7,856 bases of DNA, taken from assembly GCA_023394255.1 (NCBI GenBank), contig JAEXAZ010000238.1, forward strand, positions 1 through 7,856, written 5' to 3'. The position numbers and the translations under genes are program-made. Positions 1 to 6,388 of the stretch are shown piece by piece. Source of the DNA: Bacillota bacterium. GTDB taxonomy: Bacteria > Bacillota > Clostridia > Oscillospirales > Ruminococcaceae. Under the pieces are notes generated by a model, which saw nothing but the letters and a program-made list of their open reading frames with translations, was not told the origin of the DNA and made no database searches. How positions within the stretch are numbered: the stretch's first letter is position 1; each line of letters opens with the position of its first letter.

Positions 1-55
1 ATCTTTCACCGCAACCGCATTTTCCCCCGCATTTGCGCTGTTCCGGCGATTTTTC

Positions 56-84
56 TTGAATTTTGTGAGAAAAAAAGCTATAAT
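56..84 (+). promoter_or_regulatory. Sigma-A-type promoter of valS
   Basis: A TTGAAT -35 element at 56-61 and a perfect TATAAT -10 element at 79-84 are separated by exactly 17 bp, a near-consensus vegetative promoter. Transcription would start around 91, giving a leader of only about 40 nt before the valS ATG at 131. The promoter overlaps the upstream in-frame extension of the valS reading frame (a TTG at 56), which argues against translation from there. No T-box leader fits between promoter and gene. Confidence 0.8.
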
Positions 85-130
85 ACAAAGGATTGTAAAT
101 GAGCAAATTTCACATATTGGGGGAAATAAA

Positions 131-2752
131 ATGCGCAAGGAACTGGATAAGGTCTATGACCCGAAACAGGTCGAAGATAGAACCTATCAATTCTGGCTGG
201 ACGGGCATTATTTTCATGCGGAAGCCGACCCGGAAAAAGAGCCGTATACGATTGTCATTCCGCCGCCCAACATCACCGGGCAGCTTCATATGGGGCACGC
301 TCTGGACGAAACGCTACAGGATATCCTGATCAGATGGCGCAGGATGCAGGGCCGCAATACGCTTTGGCTCCCCGGCACCGACCACGCCTCCATAGCGACG
401 GAGGCCAAAATCGTGGAGGCGATGCGCAAGGAAGGGCTGACCAAAGAACAGATCGGCCGCGAAAAATTTCTTGAACGCGCCTGGGAGTGGAAAAAGACCT
501 ATGGCGGGCGCATTATTGAGCAGCTGAAAAAGCTTGGTTCCTCCTGTGACTGGGACCGCGAACGCTTTACGCTGGACGAGGGATGCTCCAAAGCGGTCCG
601 CAAGGTCTTTGTCAGCCTTTATGAAAAAGGGCTGATCTATCGCGGGGAACGGATCATCAACTGGTGCCCCCATTGCAAAACCTCCATCTCCGAGGCGGAG
701 GTGGAATACGAGGAGAAGGACGGGTTCTTCTGGCACATCAATTACCCGATCATCGGCACGGATGAGGTGCTCGAAATCGCGACAACCCGCCCCGAAACGC
801 TGCTGGGCGATACCGCTGTCGCGGTCCATCCCGACGATGAGCGTTACCGGCACCTGATCGGCAAAAAAATCCTTCTGCCGCTGGTCGGGCGGGAAATCCC
901 GGTTGTGGCGGATACCTATGTCGAAATGGATTTCGGCACCGGCGTCGTGAAGATCACGCCCGCGCATGACCCGAATGATTTCGAGGTCGGCCTGCGCCAT
1001 GACCTGCCGGTCATCAACGTGTTCAATGAGGACGCCACGATCAATGAAAACGGCGGCAGCTATCAGGGCATGACCCGCGAAGAATGCCGCAAAGCAATTG
1101 TGGCGGATCTGGAAAAAGGCGGCTTCCTGAAAAATGTGGAGCCTTACAAGCATAATGTGGGCGGATGCTACCGCTGCAGCACGATTGTGGAACCCCGCGT
1201 CTCCAAACAATGGTTTGTCAGGATGGAGCCGCTTGCGAAACCCGCAGTTGAAGCGGTGAAAGCAGGAGAAACAAAGTTTGTCCCCGAGCGGTTTGACAAG
1301 ATCTATTACCACTGGATGGAGAATATCAAGGATTGGTGCATTTCCCGCCAGCTTTGGTGGGGCCATCGGATTCCGGCCTGGTATTGCCCTGATTGCGGGG
1401 AACTGATTGTGTCGATGGAGGACCCCGCCGAATGCCCGAAGTGCCACGGCAAACATCTGCACCAGGACCCGGATACGCTGGACACCTGGTTCTCTTCGGC
1501 CCTGTGGCCGTTCTCGACGCTCGGGTGGCCGGATGATACCGCCGAGCTGAAACACTTCTATCCGACCAACACGCTGGTCACCGGCTATGACATCATCTTT
1601 TTCTGGGTTGCCCGCATGATTTTCTCGGGCATCGAGCATATGGGGGAGGTCCCGTTTGACACGGTGCTTATCCACGGCCTTGTGCGCGACGCGCAGGGGC
1701 GCAAAATGTCCAAATCCCTCGGCAACGGTATTGACCCGCTGGTGATGATCGACGAATTCGGCGCGGACGCGCTGCGCTTTACGCTGGCGACCGGCAACAG
1801 CCCGGGCAACGACATGCGCTTCTCGGACGACAAGGTGCGCGCGTCCCGGAATTTCTGCAATAAACTGTGGAACGCCGCGCGCTTTATCATGATGAACCTG
1901 TCCGATGAGGCGGATTCCGCGGAACTGCCGGAAACGCTGACGATGGAAGACCGCTGGATATTGAGCAAGTTCAATACACTGGCAAAAGAGGTCAACGACA
2001 ATCTCGAAAAATTTGAACTGGGCATCGCCGTCCAGAAGCTGTATGACTTTATCTGGGACATCCTCTGCGACTGGTATATCGAACTCTGCAAGGCGCGCCT
2101 GAACGCGGGCGGGGAGACCTCTCTGGCGGCGCAGAAGGTGCTGGTCTATGTCATGAGCAGCACGCTCAAGCTCCTGCATCCGTTTATGCCGTTTATCACC
2201 GAGGAAATCTGGCAGGCTCTGCCGCACGACGGGGAGAGCATTATGGTTTCGGAGTTCCCCGCTTATGACGGGCGGCTGAACTTTGCGCGGGACGAGGCGG
2301 ATTTTGAGAAGATTATGGACGCCATCAAAGCCATCCGCAACCGCCGCGGCGAAATGAACGTGCCGCCCTCCCGCAAAGCGCATGTTTCCATCGCAACCAC
2401 GGAAAAGGCGGTGTTTGAGGCGGGAAAACCGTTCTTTGAGCGGCTGGCCTTTGCCTCCCACGTTGAAATCGGCGACAGCTTTTCCATGGAAGGCGCTGTG
2501 CAGGTCATCACCGACGCAGCCAGAATCTTTATCCCGATGGGCGACCTGATCGACTATGAAAAGGAACTGGCGCGCCTGAACAGGGAAAAGGCGGCCGCTG
2601 AAAAGGATATTGCACTGCTTTCGGGCAAACTATCCAATGAAAACTTTGTTTCAAAAGCGCCGGCGGCGGTTGTCGGGGCGGAGCGCGAGAAGCTCGCGAA
2701 GCAGCAGGAGCGGCTTGCGAAAATTGAAGAATCCATAGCGGCACTGGGCTGA
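131..2752 (+). CDS. valS: Valyl-tRNA synthetase
   Basis: Class I aminoacyl-tRNA synthetase that charges tRNA-Val in the cytoplasm and hydrolyses mischarged Thr-tRNA-Val. The 873-residue product has the usual length and domain order. The HIGH-type motif reads HMGH at residues 53-56, preceded by PPPNITGQL. A Cys pair lies at 179/182. The CP1 editing domain carries TTRPET at 218-223. Another Cys pair lies at 346/349, and a four-Cys zinc knuckle at 419, 422, 435 and 438. KMSKS is at 525-529. The alpha-helical anticodon-binding domain starts near W609, and a charged C-terminal coiled coil (about 808-873) is typical of ValRS. The ATG at 131 was chosen because GGGGGA (119-124) sits 6 nt upstream and the protein then begins like other ValRS (MRKELDKVYDP). 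A TTG at 56 in the same frame is inside the promoter. folC follows in the same orientation. No damage or missing catalytic motif is seen. Confidence 0.98.
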   Translation: MRKELDKVYDPKQVEDRTYQFWLDGHYFHAEADPEKEPYTIVIPPPNITGQLHMGHALDETLQDILIRWRRMQGRNTLWLPGTDHASIATEAKIVEAMRKEGLTKEQIGREKFLERAWEWKKTYGGRIIEQLKKLGSSCDWDRERFTLDEGCSKAVRKVFVSLYEKGLIYRGERIINWCPHCKTSISEAEVEYEEKDGFFWHINYPIIGTDEVLEIATTRPETLLGDTAVAVHPDDERYRHLIGKKILLPLVGREIPVVADTYVEMDFGTGVVKITPAHDPNDFEVGLRHDLPVINVFNEDATINENGGSYQGMTREECRKAIVADLEKGGFLKNVEPYKHNVGGCYRCSTIVEPRVSKQWFVRMEPLAKPAVEAVKAGETKFVPERFDKIYYHWMENIKDWCISRQLWWGHRIPAWYCPDCGELIVSMEDPAECPKCHGKHLHQDPDTLDTWFSSALWPFSTLGWPDDTAELKHFYPTNTLVTGYDIIFFWVARMIFSGIEHMGEVPFDTVLIHGLVRDAQGRKMSKSLGNGIDPLVMIDEFGADALRFTLATGNSPGNDMRFSDDKVRASRNFCNKLWNAARFIMMNLSDEADSAELPETLTMEDRWILSKFNTLAKEVNDNLEKFELGIAVQKLYDFIWDILCDWYIELCKARLNAGGETSLAAQKVLVYVMSSTLKLLHPFMPFITEEIWQALPHDGESIMVSEFPAYDGRLNFARDEADFEKIMDAIKAIRNRRGEMNVPPSRKAHVSIATTEKAVFEAGKPFFERLAFASHVEIGDSFSMEGAVQVITDAARIFIPMGDLIDYEKELARLNREKAAAEKDIALLSGKLSNENFVSKAPAAVVGAEREKLAKQQERLAKIEESIAALG

Positions 2753-2768
2753 CTGGGAATGTATGAAT

Positions 2769-2805
2769 CGGGAACGCTGTGAGACGGCGTTCCCGGTTTT
2801 GGTTT
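2769..2805 (+). terminator. Rho-independent terminator-like hairpin between valS and folC
   Basis: A 9-bp perfect stem (CGGGAACGC at 2769-2777 with GCGTTCCCG at 2787-2795) has a 9-nt loop and is followed by GTTTTGGTTT. The T-tract is interrupted by two G residues, so termination may be partial. It starts 17 nt after the valS stop. I see no good promoter between it and folC, so folC probably depends on read-through. Confidence 0.65.
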
Positions 2806-2842
2806 CAATCCTGTCTTTTTATGATAAAAAGGAGTGATACTA

Positions 2843-4117
2843 TTGCAATATAAGGAAGCGCTGGGGTATATCCACGCGCGCGCCCGGTTCGGCAGCAGGC
2901 CTGGCCTGGAGCGGATCGGGAAGATGATGCGGCTGCTGGGCGACCCGCAGGAAAAGCTGCGGGTGGTGCATGTGGCGGGCACGAACGGGAAGGGATCGAC
3001 GGCCGCGATGACTGCCGCTTTGCTGCGTGCGGCCGGTTACCGGACGGGGCTGACGATCTCGCCGTTTGTTGTGGATTTCTGCGAACGGATCCAGATTGAC
3101 GGGGAATTCATTTCCCATGAAGACCTTGCGGAAGAAATCACGCTGCTGCAGCCGTTCGCCGATCAGGTGGAGGAACTGACCGAGTTTGAACTGATCACCG
3201 CCGCGGCTTATGATTATTTCCATCGCAGAAATTGTGATGCTGTGGTGGCGGAGGTCGGGCTGGGCGGCCGGTTTGACGCGACCAACATCCTCCAAACCCC
3301 TGTTGTTTCGGTCATTACGCCGATCGGCCTCGACCATACGGAGATTCTCGGCGACACGATTGAACAGATCGCATTTGAAAAATGCGGGATCATCAAACCC
3401 GGCGTCCCGGTGGTGACCAGCCCGGATCAGGATACCGGCGCGCTGGCGGTGATTCTGGAACAGTGCGCCCAAAAGGGCTGCACGCTCGCGCAGCCGACCA
3501 TGAACGCGGCGGGTGATATGCGGCTGGATCTGGACGGCGCGCGGTTTGTTTACAGGGACGCCGAGATGCGCCTTCCGCTTTTGGGCGGGCATCAGGTTGC
3601 CAACGCGCTGACCGCTTTGAAAGCCGCCGAGCTGGCGGCGCAGCGCTGCGGCGGGCGGGCGCTGTCCATGCAGGAGGCCCGGGACGGCCTTGCGAAGGTG
3701 CGGTTCCCCGCGCGGATGGAAATTCTGTGCCAAAACCCGCTGACGGTTCTGGACGGCGCCCATAACCCCCACGGCGCGAAAGCGCTTGCGCAGAGCCTCT
3801 CCCTGCTGGGAGACAGGCCGGTAACGGCGGTGATGGGCGTGCTGGCCGATAAGGACAGCACAGCCGCGCTGCAGGCGCTGGCGCCCCATTTCCGCAGGCT
3901 GATCTGCGTAACGCCCGAAAACCCGCGTGCGTTGGCCGCACACGCGCTTGCCGCCCGTGCGGACGCGCTGGGGCTGGCCGCTTCCGCCGCGCATTCGGTG
4001 GAGGAAGCGTGGGAACTGGCTTCGGCGGTGGCGGCATCTGAAAACGGGGCCGTGGTGATCTGCGGGTCGCTTTATCTTGCCGGTCGGATGCGAAAGGTGA
4101 TTTTAAACGCCGACTGA
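2843..4117 (+). CDS. folC: Folylpolyglutamate synthase / dihydrofolate synthase (FolC)
   Basis: Mur-ligase-family ATP-dependent enzyme that adds glutamate to folates and, in bifunctional versions, to dihydropteroate. The 424-aa product has the family length. The P-loop GTNGKGST lies at residues 46-53. It is followed by the SPFVVDFCERIQIDGEFIS folate-loop segment, EVGLGGRFDATN, and the ITPIGLDHTEILG and EKCGIIKPG segments. The C-terminal domain holds FPARMEIL from about 288, DGAHNPHG from 304, and VMGVLADKD. The start is best taken as the TTG at 2843, with AAAGGAG (2828-2834) 8 nt upstream. A GTG at 2834 in the same frame overlaps that ribosome binding site and would have none of its own. The gene follows valS by 90 bp, a neighbour pair also found in Bacillus, and no other folate gene is present. 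Whether it is bifunctional or only an FPGS cannot be decided from sequence alone. Confidence 0.95.
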   Translation: MQYKEALGYIHARARFGSRPGLERIGKMMRLLGDPQEKLRVVHVAGTNGKGSTAAMTAALLRAAGYRTGLTISPFVVDFCERIQIDGEFISHEDLAEEITLLQPFADQVEELTEFELITAAAYDYFHRRNCDAVVAEVGLGGRFDATNILQTPVVSVITPIGLDHTEILGDTIEQIAFEKCGIIKPGVPVVTSPDQDTGALAVILEQCAQKGCTLAQPTMNAAGDMRLDLDGARFVYRDAEMRLPLLGGHQVANALTALKAAELAAQRCGGRALSMQEARDGLAKVRFPARMEILCQNPLTVLDGAHNPHGAKALAQSLSLLGDRPVTAVMGVLADKDSTAALQALAPHFRRLICVTPENPRALAAHALAARADALGLAASAAHSVEEAWELASAVAASENGAVVICGSLYLAGRMRKVILNAD

Positions 4118-4122
4118 CGCGG

Positions 4123-4129
4123 TTCGACA
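4123..4129 (-). promoter_or_regulatory. Candidate Spo0A box upstream of the spoIIA operon
   Basis: The plus strand reads TTCGACA, the exact reverse complement of the 0A-box consensus TGTCGAA. It lies 6 nt after the folC stop and about 138 bp before the spoIIAA ATG. In Bacillus, Spo0A-P activates a sigma-H promoter of spoIIA, so the location is suggestive. A 7-mer match is short: another copy occurs at 919-925 inside valS and is presumably chance. No convincing sigma-H promoter is visible downstream. Confidence 0.35.
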
Positions 4130-4141
4130 ACCTTTTTATAC

Positions 4142-4173
4142 AAAAAGCTCTATCCTTTGGATAGGGCTTTTTT
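4142..4173 (+). terminator. Rho-independent terminator after folC
   Basis: The stem pairs 4142-4155 with 4159-4172 around a 3-nt TTT loop, is fully paired apart from one G-U, and ends in a run of six T (4168-4173). The matching A-run on the 5' side means it could also work on the opposite strand. It insulates the valS-folC unit from the spoIIA operon, so the spoIIA promoter should lie downstream of it. Confidence 0.9.
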
Positions 4174-4214
4174 GCTGTCCGGCAGCTATGCCGCGGGAGG
4201 ACCGCGCGGCAGGG

Positions 4215-4237
4215 CTTGTCCCGCTGAATGGGACGAG
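4215..4237 (+). other. Hairpin/inverted repeat in the spoIIAA leader
   Basis: CTTGTCCC (4215-4222) pairs with GGGACGAG (4230-4237), one pair being G-U, around a 7-nt loop GCTGAAT. It lies 30 nt upstream of the spoIIAA ATG and 13 nt before its ribosome binding site, with no T-tract, so it is not a terminator. It could be an operator-like inverted repeat or an mRNA leader structure; its function is unknown. I found no clear sigma-H or sigma-A promoter in 4174-4266. Confidence 0.4.
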
Positions 4238-4266
4238 GACAATTCACATAAAGGAGACAGGAAAAT

Positions 4267-4623
4267 ATGGCTGTGCAAATCGACCTGGCGGACGAAATCA
4301 TGATTGCGCACATCATCGGCGACATCGACCACCACAATGCGAAAGAACTGCGCGAGACGATCGACGACGCGGTGGTCAAGGGGCAGGTGCGCGAGCTGGA
4401 ACTGGATTTCAGGGATGTGAGTTTTATGGATTCTTCGGGAATCGGCCTGGTGATGGGGCGCTATAAGCTGATGAAAGAGATCGGCGGCGATTTATACCTG
4501 ATCAATATTGCCAGCCATCTGAAAAAGGTGATGATTCTGGCGGGGCTGGACCGCCTTGCAATTATGGACAGGCCTGAACGGCACCCCCTAAAGCCTGTGG
4601 AAAACGGAGGAAGTGAACAATGA
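4267..4623 (+). CDS. spoIIAA: Anti-sigma F factor antagonist SpoIIAA
   Basis: STAS-domain anti-anti-sigma factor of 118 aa. In its unphosphorylated form it binds SpoIIAB-ADP and frees SigF in the forespore; SpoIIAB inactivates it by phosphorylating a serine. The phosphorylation motif is MDSSGIG at residues 54-60, and the target by alignment with Bacillus Ser58 should be S56. Other family signatures are GDIDHHNAKELR near 18-29, LDFRDVSF before the motif and GRYKLMKEIGG after it. AAAGGAG (4250-4256) lies 10 nt before the ATG. It is the first gene of the operon and its stop overlaps the start of spoIIAB by 4 nt (ATGA). The extreme C-terminus, after the STAS fold, is short and Pro/Glu-rich. Identification rests on motif and operon context together and is secure. 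Confidence 0.96.
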   Translation: MAVQIDLADEIMIAHIIGDIDHHNAKELRETIDDAVVKGQVRELELDFRDVSFMDSSGIGLVMGRYKLMKEIGGDLYLINIASHLKKVMILAGLDRLAIMDRPERHPLKPVENGGSEQ

Positions 4624-5057
4624 AGGCAATCAATTCCATGAAACTGCAATTCGAGGGGCGTTCTGTAAACGAATCGTTTTCGCGTACGGCCGTGGCGGCT
4701 TTTGTCGCTCAGCTGGACCCGACAATTGAAGAAATATCCGATGTTAAGACCGCGGTCAGCGAGGCGGTGACCAACTGCATTGTTCATGCCTACCGGCATA
4801 AACTGGGCGTCGTTTACATAACCGCGAATATCCTGCCAGACAGCCGCGTCGTGATCAAGATCCGCGACAAAGGCTGCGGTATCCCCGACATCCCCAAAGC
4901 CATGGAACCGATGTATACCTCTGCCCCCGAGGAAGAACGCGCGGGGCTGGGTTTTGCTGTGATGCAAAGCCTGATGGATCGGGTGAAGGTTACCTCAAAA
5001 GAGGGAAAGGGGACGACGGTGGTACTGGAAAGGAGCATTCGCTGCAAGGAGGCATGA
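4620..5057 (+). CDS. spoIIAB: Anti-sigma F factor / serine kinase SpoIIAB
   Basis: GHKL-fold serine kinase of 145 aa that holds SigF inactive with ATP and phosphorylates SpoIIAA. The N-box EAVTNCIVHAY has E48, N52 and H56. The G1 box is DKGCGI at 83-88. The ATP-lid region has T100 and R107, followed by the G2 box GLGF at 109-112. R22, in NESFSRTAVAAF, corresponds to the Bacillus R20 that contacts SigF. R107 corresponds to R105, implicated in SpoIIAA interaction. All catalytic and partner-contact positions I can place are intact. GGAGG (4606-4610) precedes the ATG by 9 nt. The start overlaps the spoIIAA stop and the stop overlaps the sigF start, each by ATGA, consistent with coupled translation and fixed stoichiometry. 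Confidence 0.97.
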   Translation: MKAINSMKLQFEGRSVNESFSRTAVAAFVAQLDPTIEEISDVKTAVSEAVTNCIVHAYRHKLGVVYITANILPDSRVVIKIRDKGCGIPDIPKAMEPMYTSAPEEERAGLGFAVMQSLMDRVKVTSKEGKGTTVVLERSIRCKEA

Positions 5058-5737
5058 GCACGGGCATGATAGACTGCGCAGCGGACAAACGGGAACAGAC
5101 GATCTCCAATAATATTGGGTTGGTGCACTCCTGCGCCCACAGATTTAAAGGCAGGGGAATTGAATATGACGACCTGTTTCAAGCGGGCTGTATGGGGCTT
5201 TGCAAGGCTGCGGATGCGTTTGATGAGAACCGCGGCGTGCGGTTTTCCACCTATGCGGTCCCGGTGATTCTGGGCGAAATGCGCCGCCTGTTCCGCGATG
5301 GGGGCGCGGTCAAGGTTTCACGCTCTCTGAAGGAGCTTTCGATTAAGCTTGGCCGTGAACGGGAGCGCCTTGCCAATGAAATCGGGCGGGAGCCCACGGT
5401 GAGCGAGCTTGCCGGGTCGATGAACCTCTCGGAAGAGCAGGTTGTGGAGGCCCTGTGCGCGGCATCGCCGCCGCTTTCACTCACGGAAAGTGAGGAAGAC
5501 GGCGGCGGCCAGACAGATGTACCCATGGCTTCACCCGAGGAACTGCTTTCAGATATCATTTCCCTGAAACAGGTGGTGGGGAGTTTGGAGCCCCATGACA
5601 GGAAACTGATTATCCTTCGTTATTTTTCCGGCAAAACCCAAACGCAGACGGCGCAGGAACTTGGCATGACACAGGTGCAGGTCTCCCGCAGGGAGAAAAA
5701 GATCCTGTCTGCGATGCGCAGGGAGCTGTCGGGCTGA
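5054..5737 (+). CDS. sigF: RNA polymerase sporulation sigma factor SigF (forespore-specific)
   Basis: Sigma-70-family factor that directs the first forespore transcription after asymmetric division. Region 2 includes YDDLFQAGCMGLCKAADAFD (38-57) and RFSTYAVPVILGEMRR (63-78). Region 3 begins at VKVSRSLKEL (86-95). Region 4 has a helix-turn-helix at about 195-214 (TQTQTAQELG, then QVQVSRREKK). The strings VRFSTYAVP and KVSRSLKEL are characteristic of SigF/SigG, and the position after spoIIAB makes it SigF. At 227 aa it is shorter than the roughly 255-aa Bacillus protein, the difference being an N-terminal stretch of about 25 residues. No ATG, GTG or TTG codon is seen in this frame for about 100 nt upstream. 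The strong AAGGAGG (5046-5052) ends only 1 nt before this ATG; the next in-frame ATG at 5066 is 13 nt away. The start is therefore uncertain by four codons. Confidence 0.96.
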   Translation: MSTGMIDCAADKREQTISNNIGLVHSCAHRFKGRGIEYDDLFQAGCMGLCKAADAFDENRGVRFSTYAVPVILGEMRRLFRDGGAVKVSRSLKELSIKLGRERERLANEIGREPTVSELAGSMNLSEEQVVEALCAASPPLSLTESEEDGGGQTDVPMASPEELLSDIISLKQVVGSLEPHDRKLIILRYFSGKTQTQTAQELGMTQVQVSRREKKILSAMRRELSG

Positions 5738-5990
5738 GAGCAGCCGGCAGTGAGGGCAAAGGTGGATGTATTGCTGGAAAGGGGCCGCCAGACCGGCCGG
5801 TGCGCGGCGCCCTTTCCATATCTGATGCGGCAGGTCATCATAAGCGGGCTATTCATGGGCAGTCTGCCACCCTCATACTGCCGCCGCTTGTTGGTGGCTC
5901 CATAAGTATCGTATGCGGCAGAGAACCCGGCGGCGACAGGGGAGGGAAGCTCCCGAAGCCGCCCGTTTTCAAAGAGCGCCGCTGAAACGT
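5738..5990. other. Intergenic region after sigF, no convincing gene
   Basis: About 250 GC-rich bases with no reading frame that has both a ribosome binding site and recognisable protein character; the short open frames on both strands look like chance. An imperfect hairpin pairs GGAAAGGG (5776-5783) and CCGC (5785-5788) with GCGG (5804-5807) and CCCTTTCC (5810-5817). It encloses the palindrome ACCGGCCGGT (5792-5801) but has no T-tract after it. Several GGCAG/CTGCC copies lie at 5829-5920. It could be a decayed gene or a small dispersed element. In Bacillus this slot is occupied by spoVA genes, which are absent here. Confidence 0.5.
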
Positions 5991-6030
5991 AAAAAAGGGC
6001 GCGTCCGCAGGATAGCGGACGCGCCCTTTT
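5991..6030 (-). terminator. Bidirectional rho-independent terminator for the Cys-rich small gene
   Basis: A perfect 16-bp stem pairs 5993-6008 with 6015-6030 around the 6-nt loop AGGATA. Read leftward it ends in six T (5996-5991) and begins 7 nt beyond the stop of the 6297-6037 gene, so it is that gene's terminator. Read rightward it ends in four T and could also stop transcripts coming from the spoIIA operon. Confidence 0.9.
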
Positions 6031-6036
6031 GGGCCG

Positions 6037-6297
6037 TTATTTTTTTTGAGGGGAAATTGCCTCCACCCTGTATTTGAGCAAATTGCCGACGACGAAAAAA
6101 CCGCGCGGAGATTGCGCGTAATAGCAGCCGCACACGCCGCAGCGGAACAGCGGGAGCGGTTCTTCACTGCCGGGCAGGAAAATCTGCCTGCTGTCGGGAC
6201 AGAGGTTTGTTTTGCAGCAGGCATTTAAAAATCCGCCGCGGGGACGGTGCAGCGTATAGCCGCTGTTCCTGTCAAACCAATCGTTAAATTGCTCCAT
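6037..6297 (-). CDS. Small Cys-rich protein of unknown function (possible metal-binding ribbon)
   Basis: An 86-aa reading frame. The ATG at 6297 is preceded on the minus strand by GGAGGGG and then AAAAAG, an excellent ribosome binding site; the frame stays open upstream to 6396 but without a comparable site. The protein begins MEQFNDWFDRNSGY. Its cysteines are C27, C28 and C33, then C53, C56 and C58 in the string RCGVCGCYY. A paired-Cys layout like this could bind zinc or an iron-sulfur cluster, but I recognise no family. There is no signal peptide or membrane segment; the tail is basic (EAISPQKK). It runs opposite to its neighbours, has its own terminator (5991-6030), and diverges from the 49-aa ORF. 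A promoter far upstream at 6569-6597 on the same strand may drive it. Confidence 0.75.
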   Translation of the reverse strand: MEQFNDWFDRNSGYTLHRPRGGFLNACCKTNLCPDSRQIFLPGSEEPLPLFRCGVCGCYYAQSPRGFFVVGNLLKYRVEAISPQKK

Positions 6298-6334
6298 CTT
6301 TTTCCCCTCCGAGAATCTGTGCCGCCGCTCTTTT

Positions 6335-6361
6335 GTATTTCTAAATAACGGACGCATAAAT
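6335..6361 (+). promoter_or_regulatory. Weak candidate promoter for the 49-aa ORF
   Basis: GTATT (6335-6339) and CATAAAT (6355-6361) are 15 bp apart and loosely resemble sporulation sigma-factor (sigma-E/G type) elements, with transcription starting 20-odd bases before the ATG at 6389. The match is partial and the intergenic region is AT-rich, so chance is quite possible. No good sigma-A promoter is seen for this ORF. Confidence 0.2.
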
Positions 6362-6388
6362 GAAAATACTAAGGATTGAGGTGATAAA

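Noticed and set aside
99..329. Plus-strand frame starting with ATG at 99, ahead of valS
   Set aside because: It lies in another frame overlapping the valS start, lacks a ribosome binding site and has low-complexity basic content.
919..925. Perfect TGTCGAA (Spo0A box) inside valS
   Set aside because: One match is expected by chance in a window this size, and it is deep in a coding region encoding conserved ValRS sequence.
314..2461. 715-codon open frame on the minus strand opposite valS
   Set aside because: Frame-shadow of a GC-rich gene; the opposite strand carries all ValRS motifs, and the minus translation is Arg/His-rich with no family resemblance.
2840..3994. 384-codon open frame on the minus strand opposite folC
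   Set aside because: Shadow of folC; no ribosome binding site or recognisable domain, and it overlaps the intact FolC motifs throughout.
4174..4266. Sigma-H promoter for spoIIAA using AGGA (4198-4201) and GAAT (4226-4229)
   Set aside because: The 24 nt between the two cores is several bases longer than the roughly 18 expected for sigma-H, so I did not annotate it.
5800..5985. 61-codon plus-strand frame after sigF
   Set aside because: No ribosome binding site, starts inside the right arm region of a hairpin, and gives a Pro/Gly/Arg-rich product typical of random GC-rich sequence.
5853..6224. 123-codon minus-strand frame overlapping the Cys-rich gene
   Set aside because: It crosses the 16-bp terminator hairpin and overlaps, in another frame, a gene with much better translation signals.
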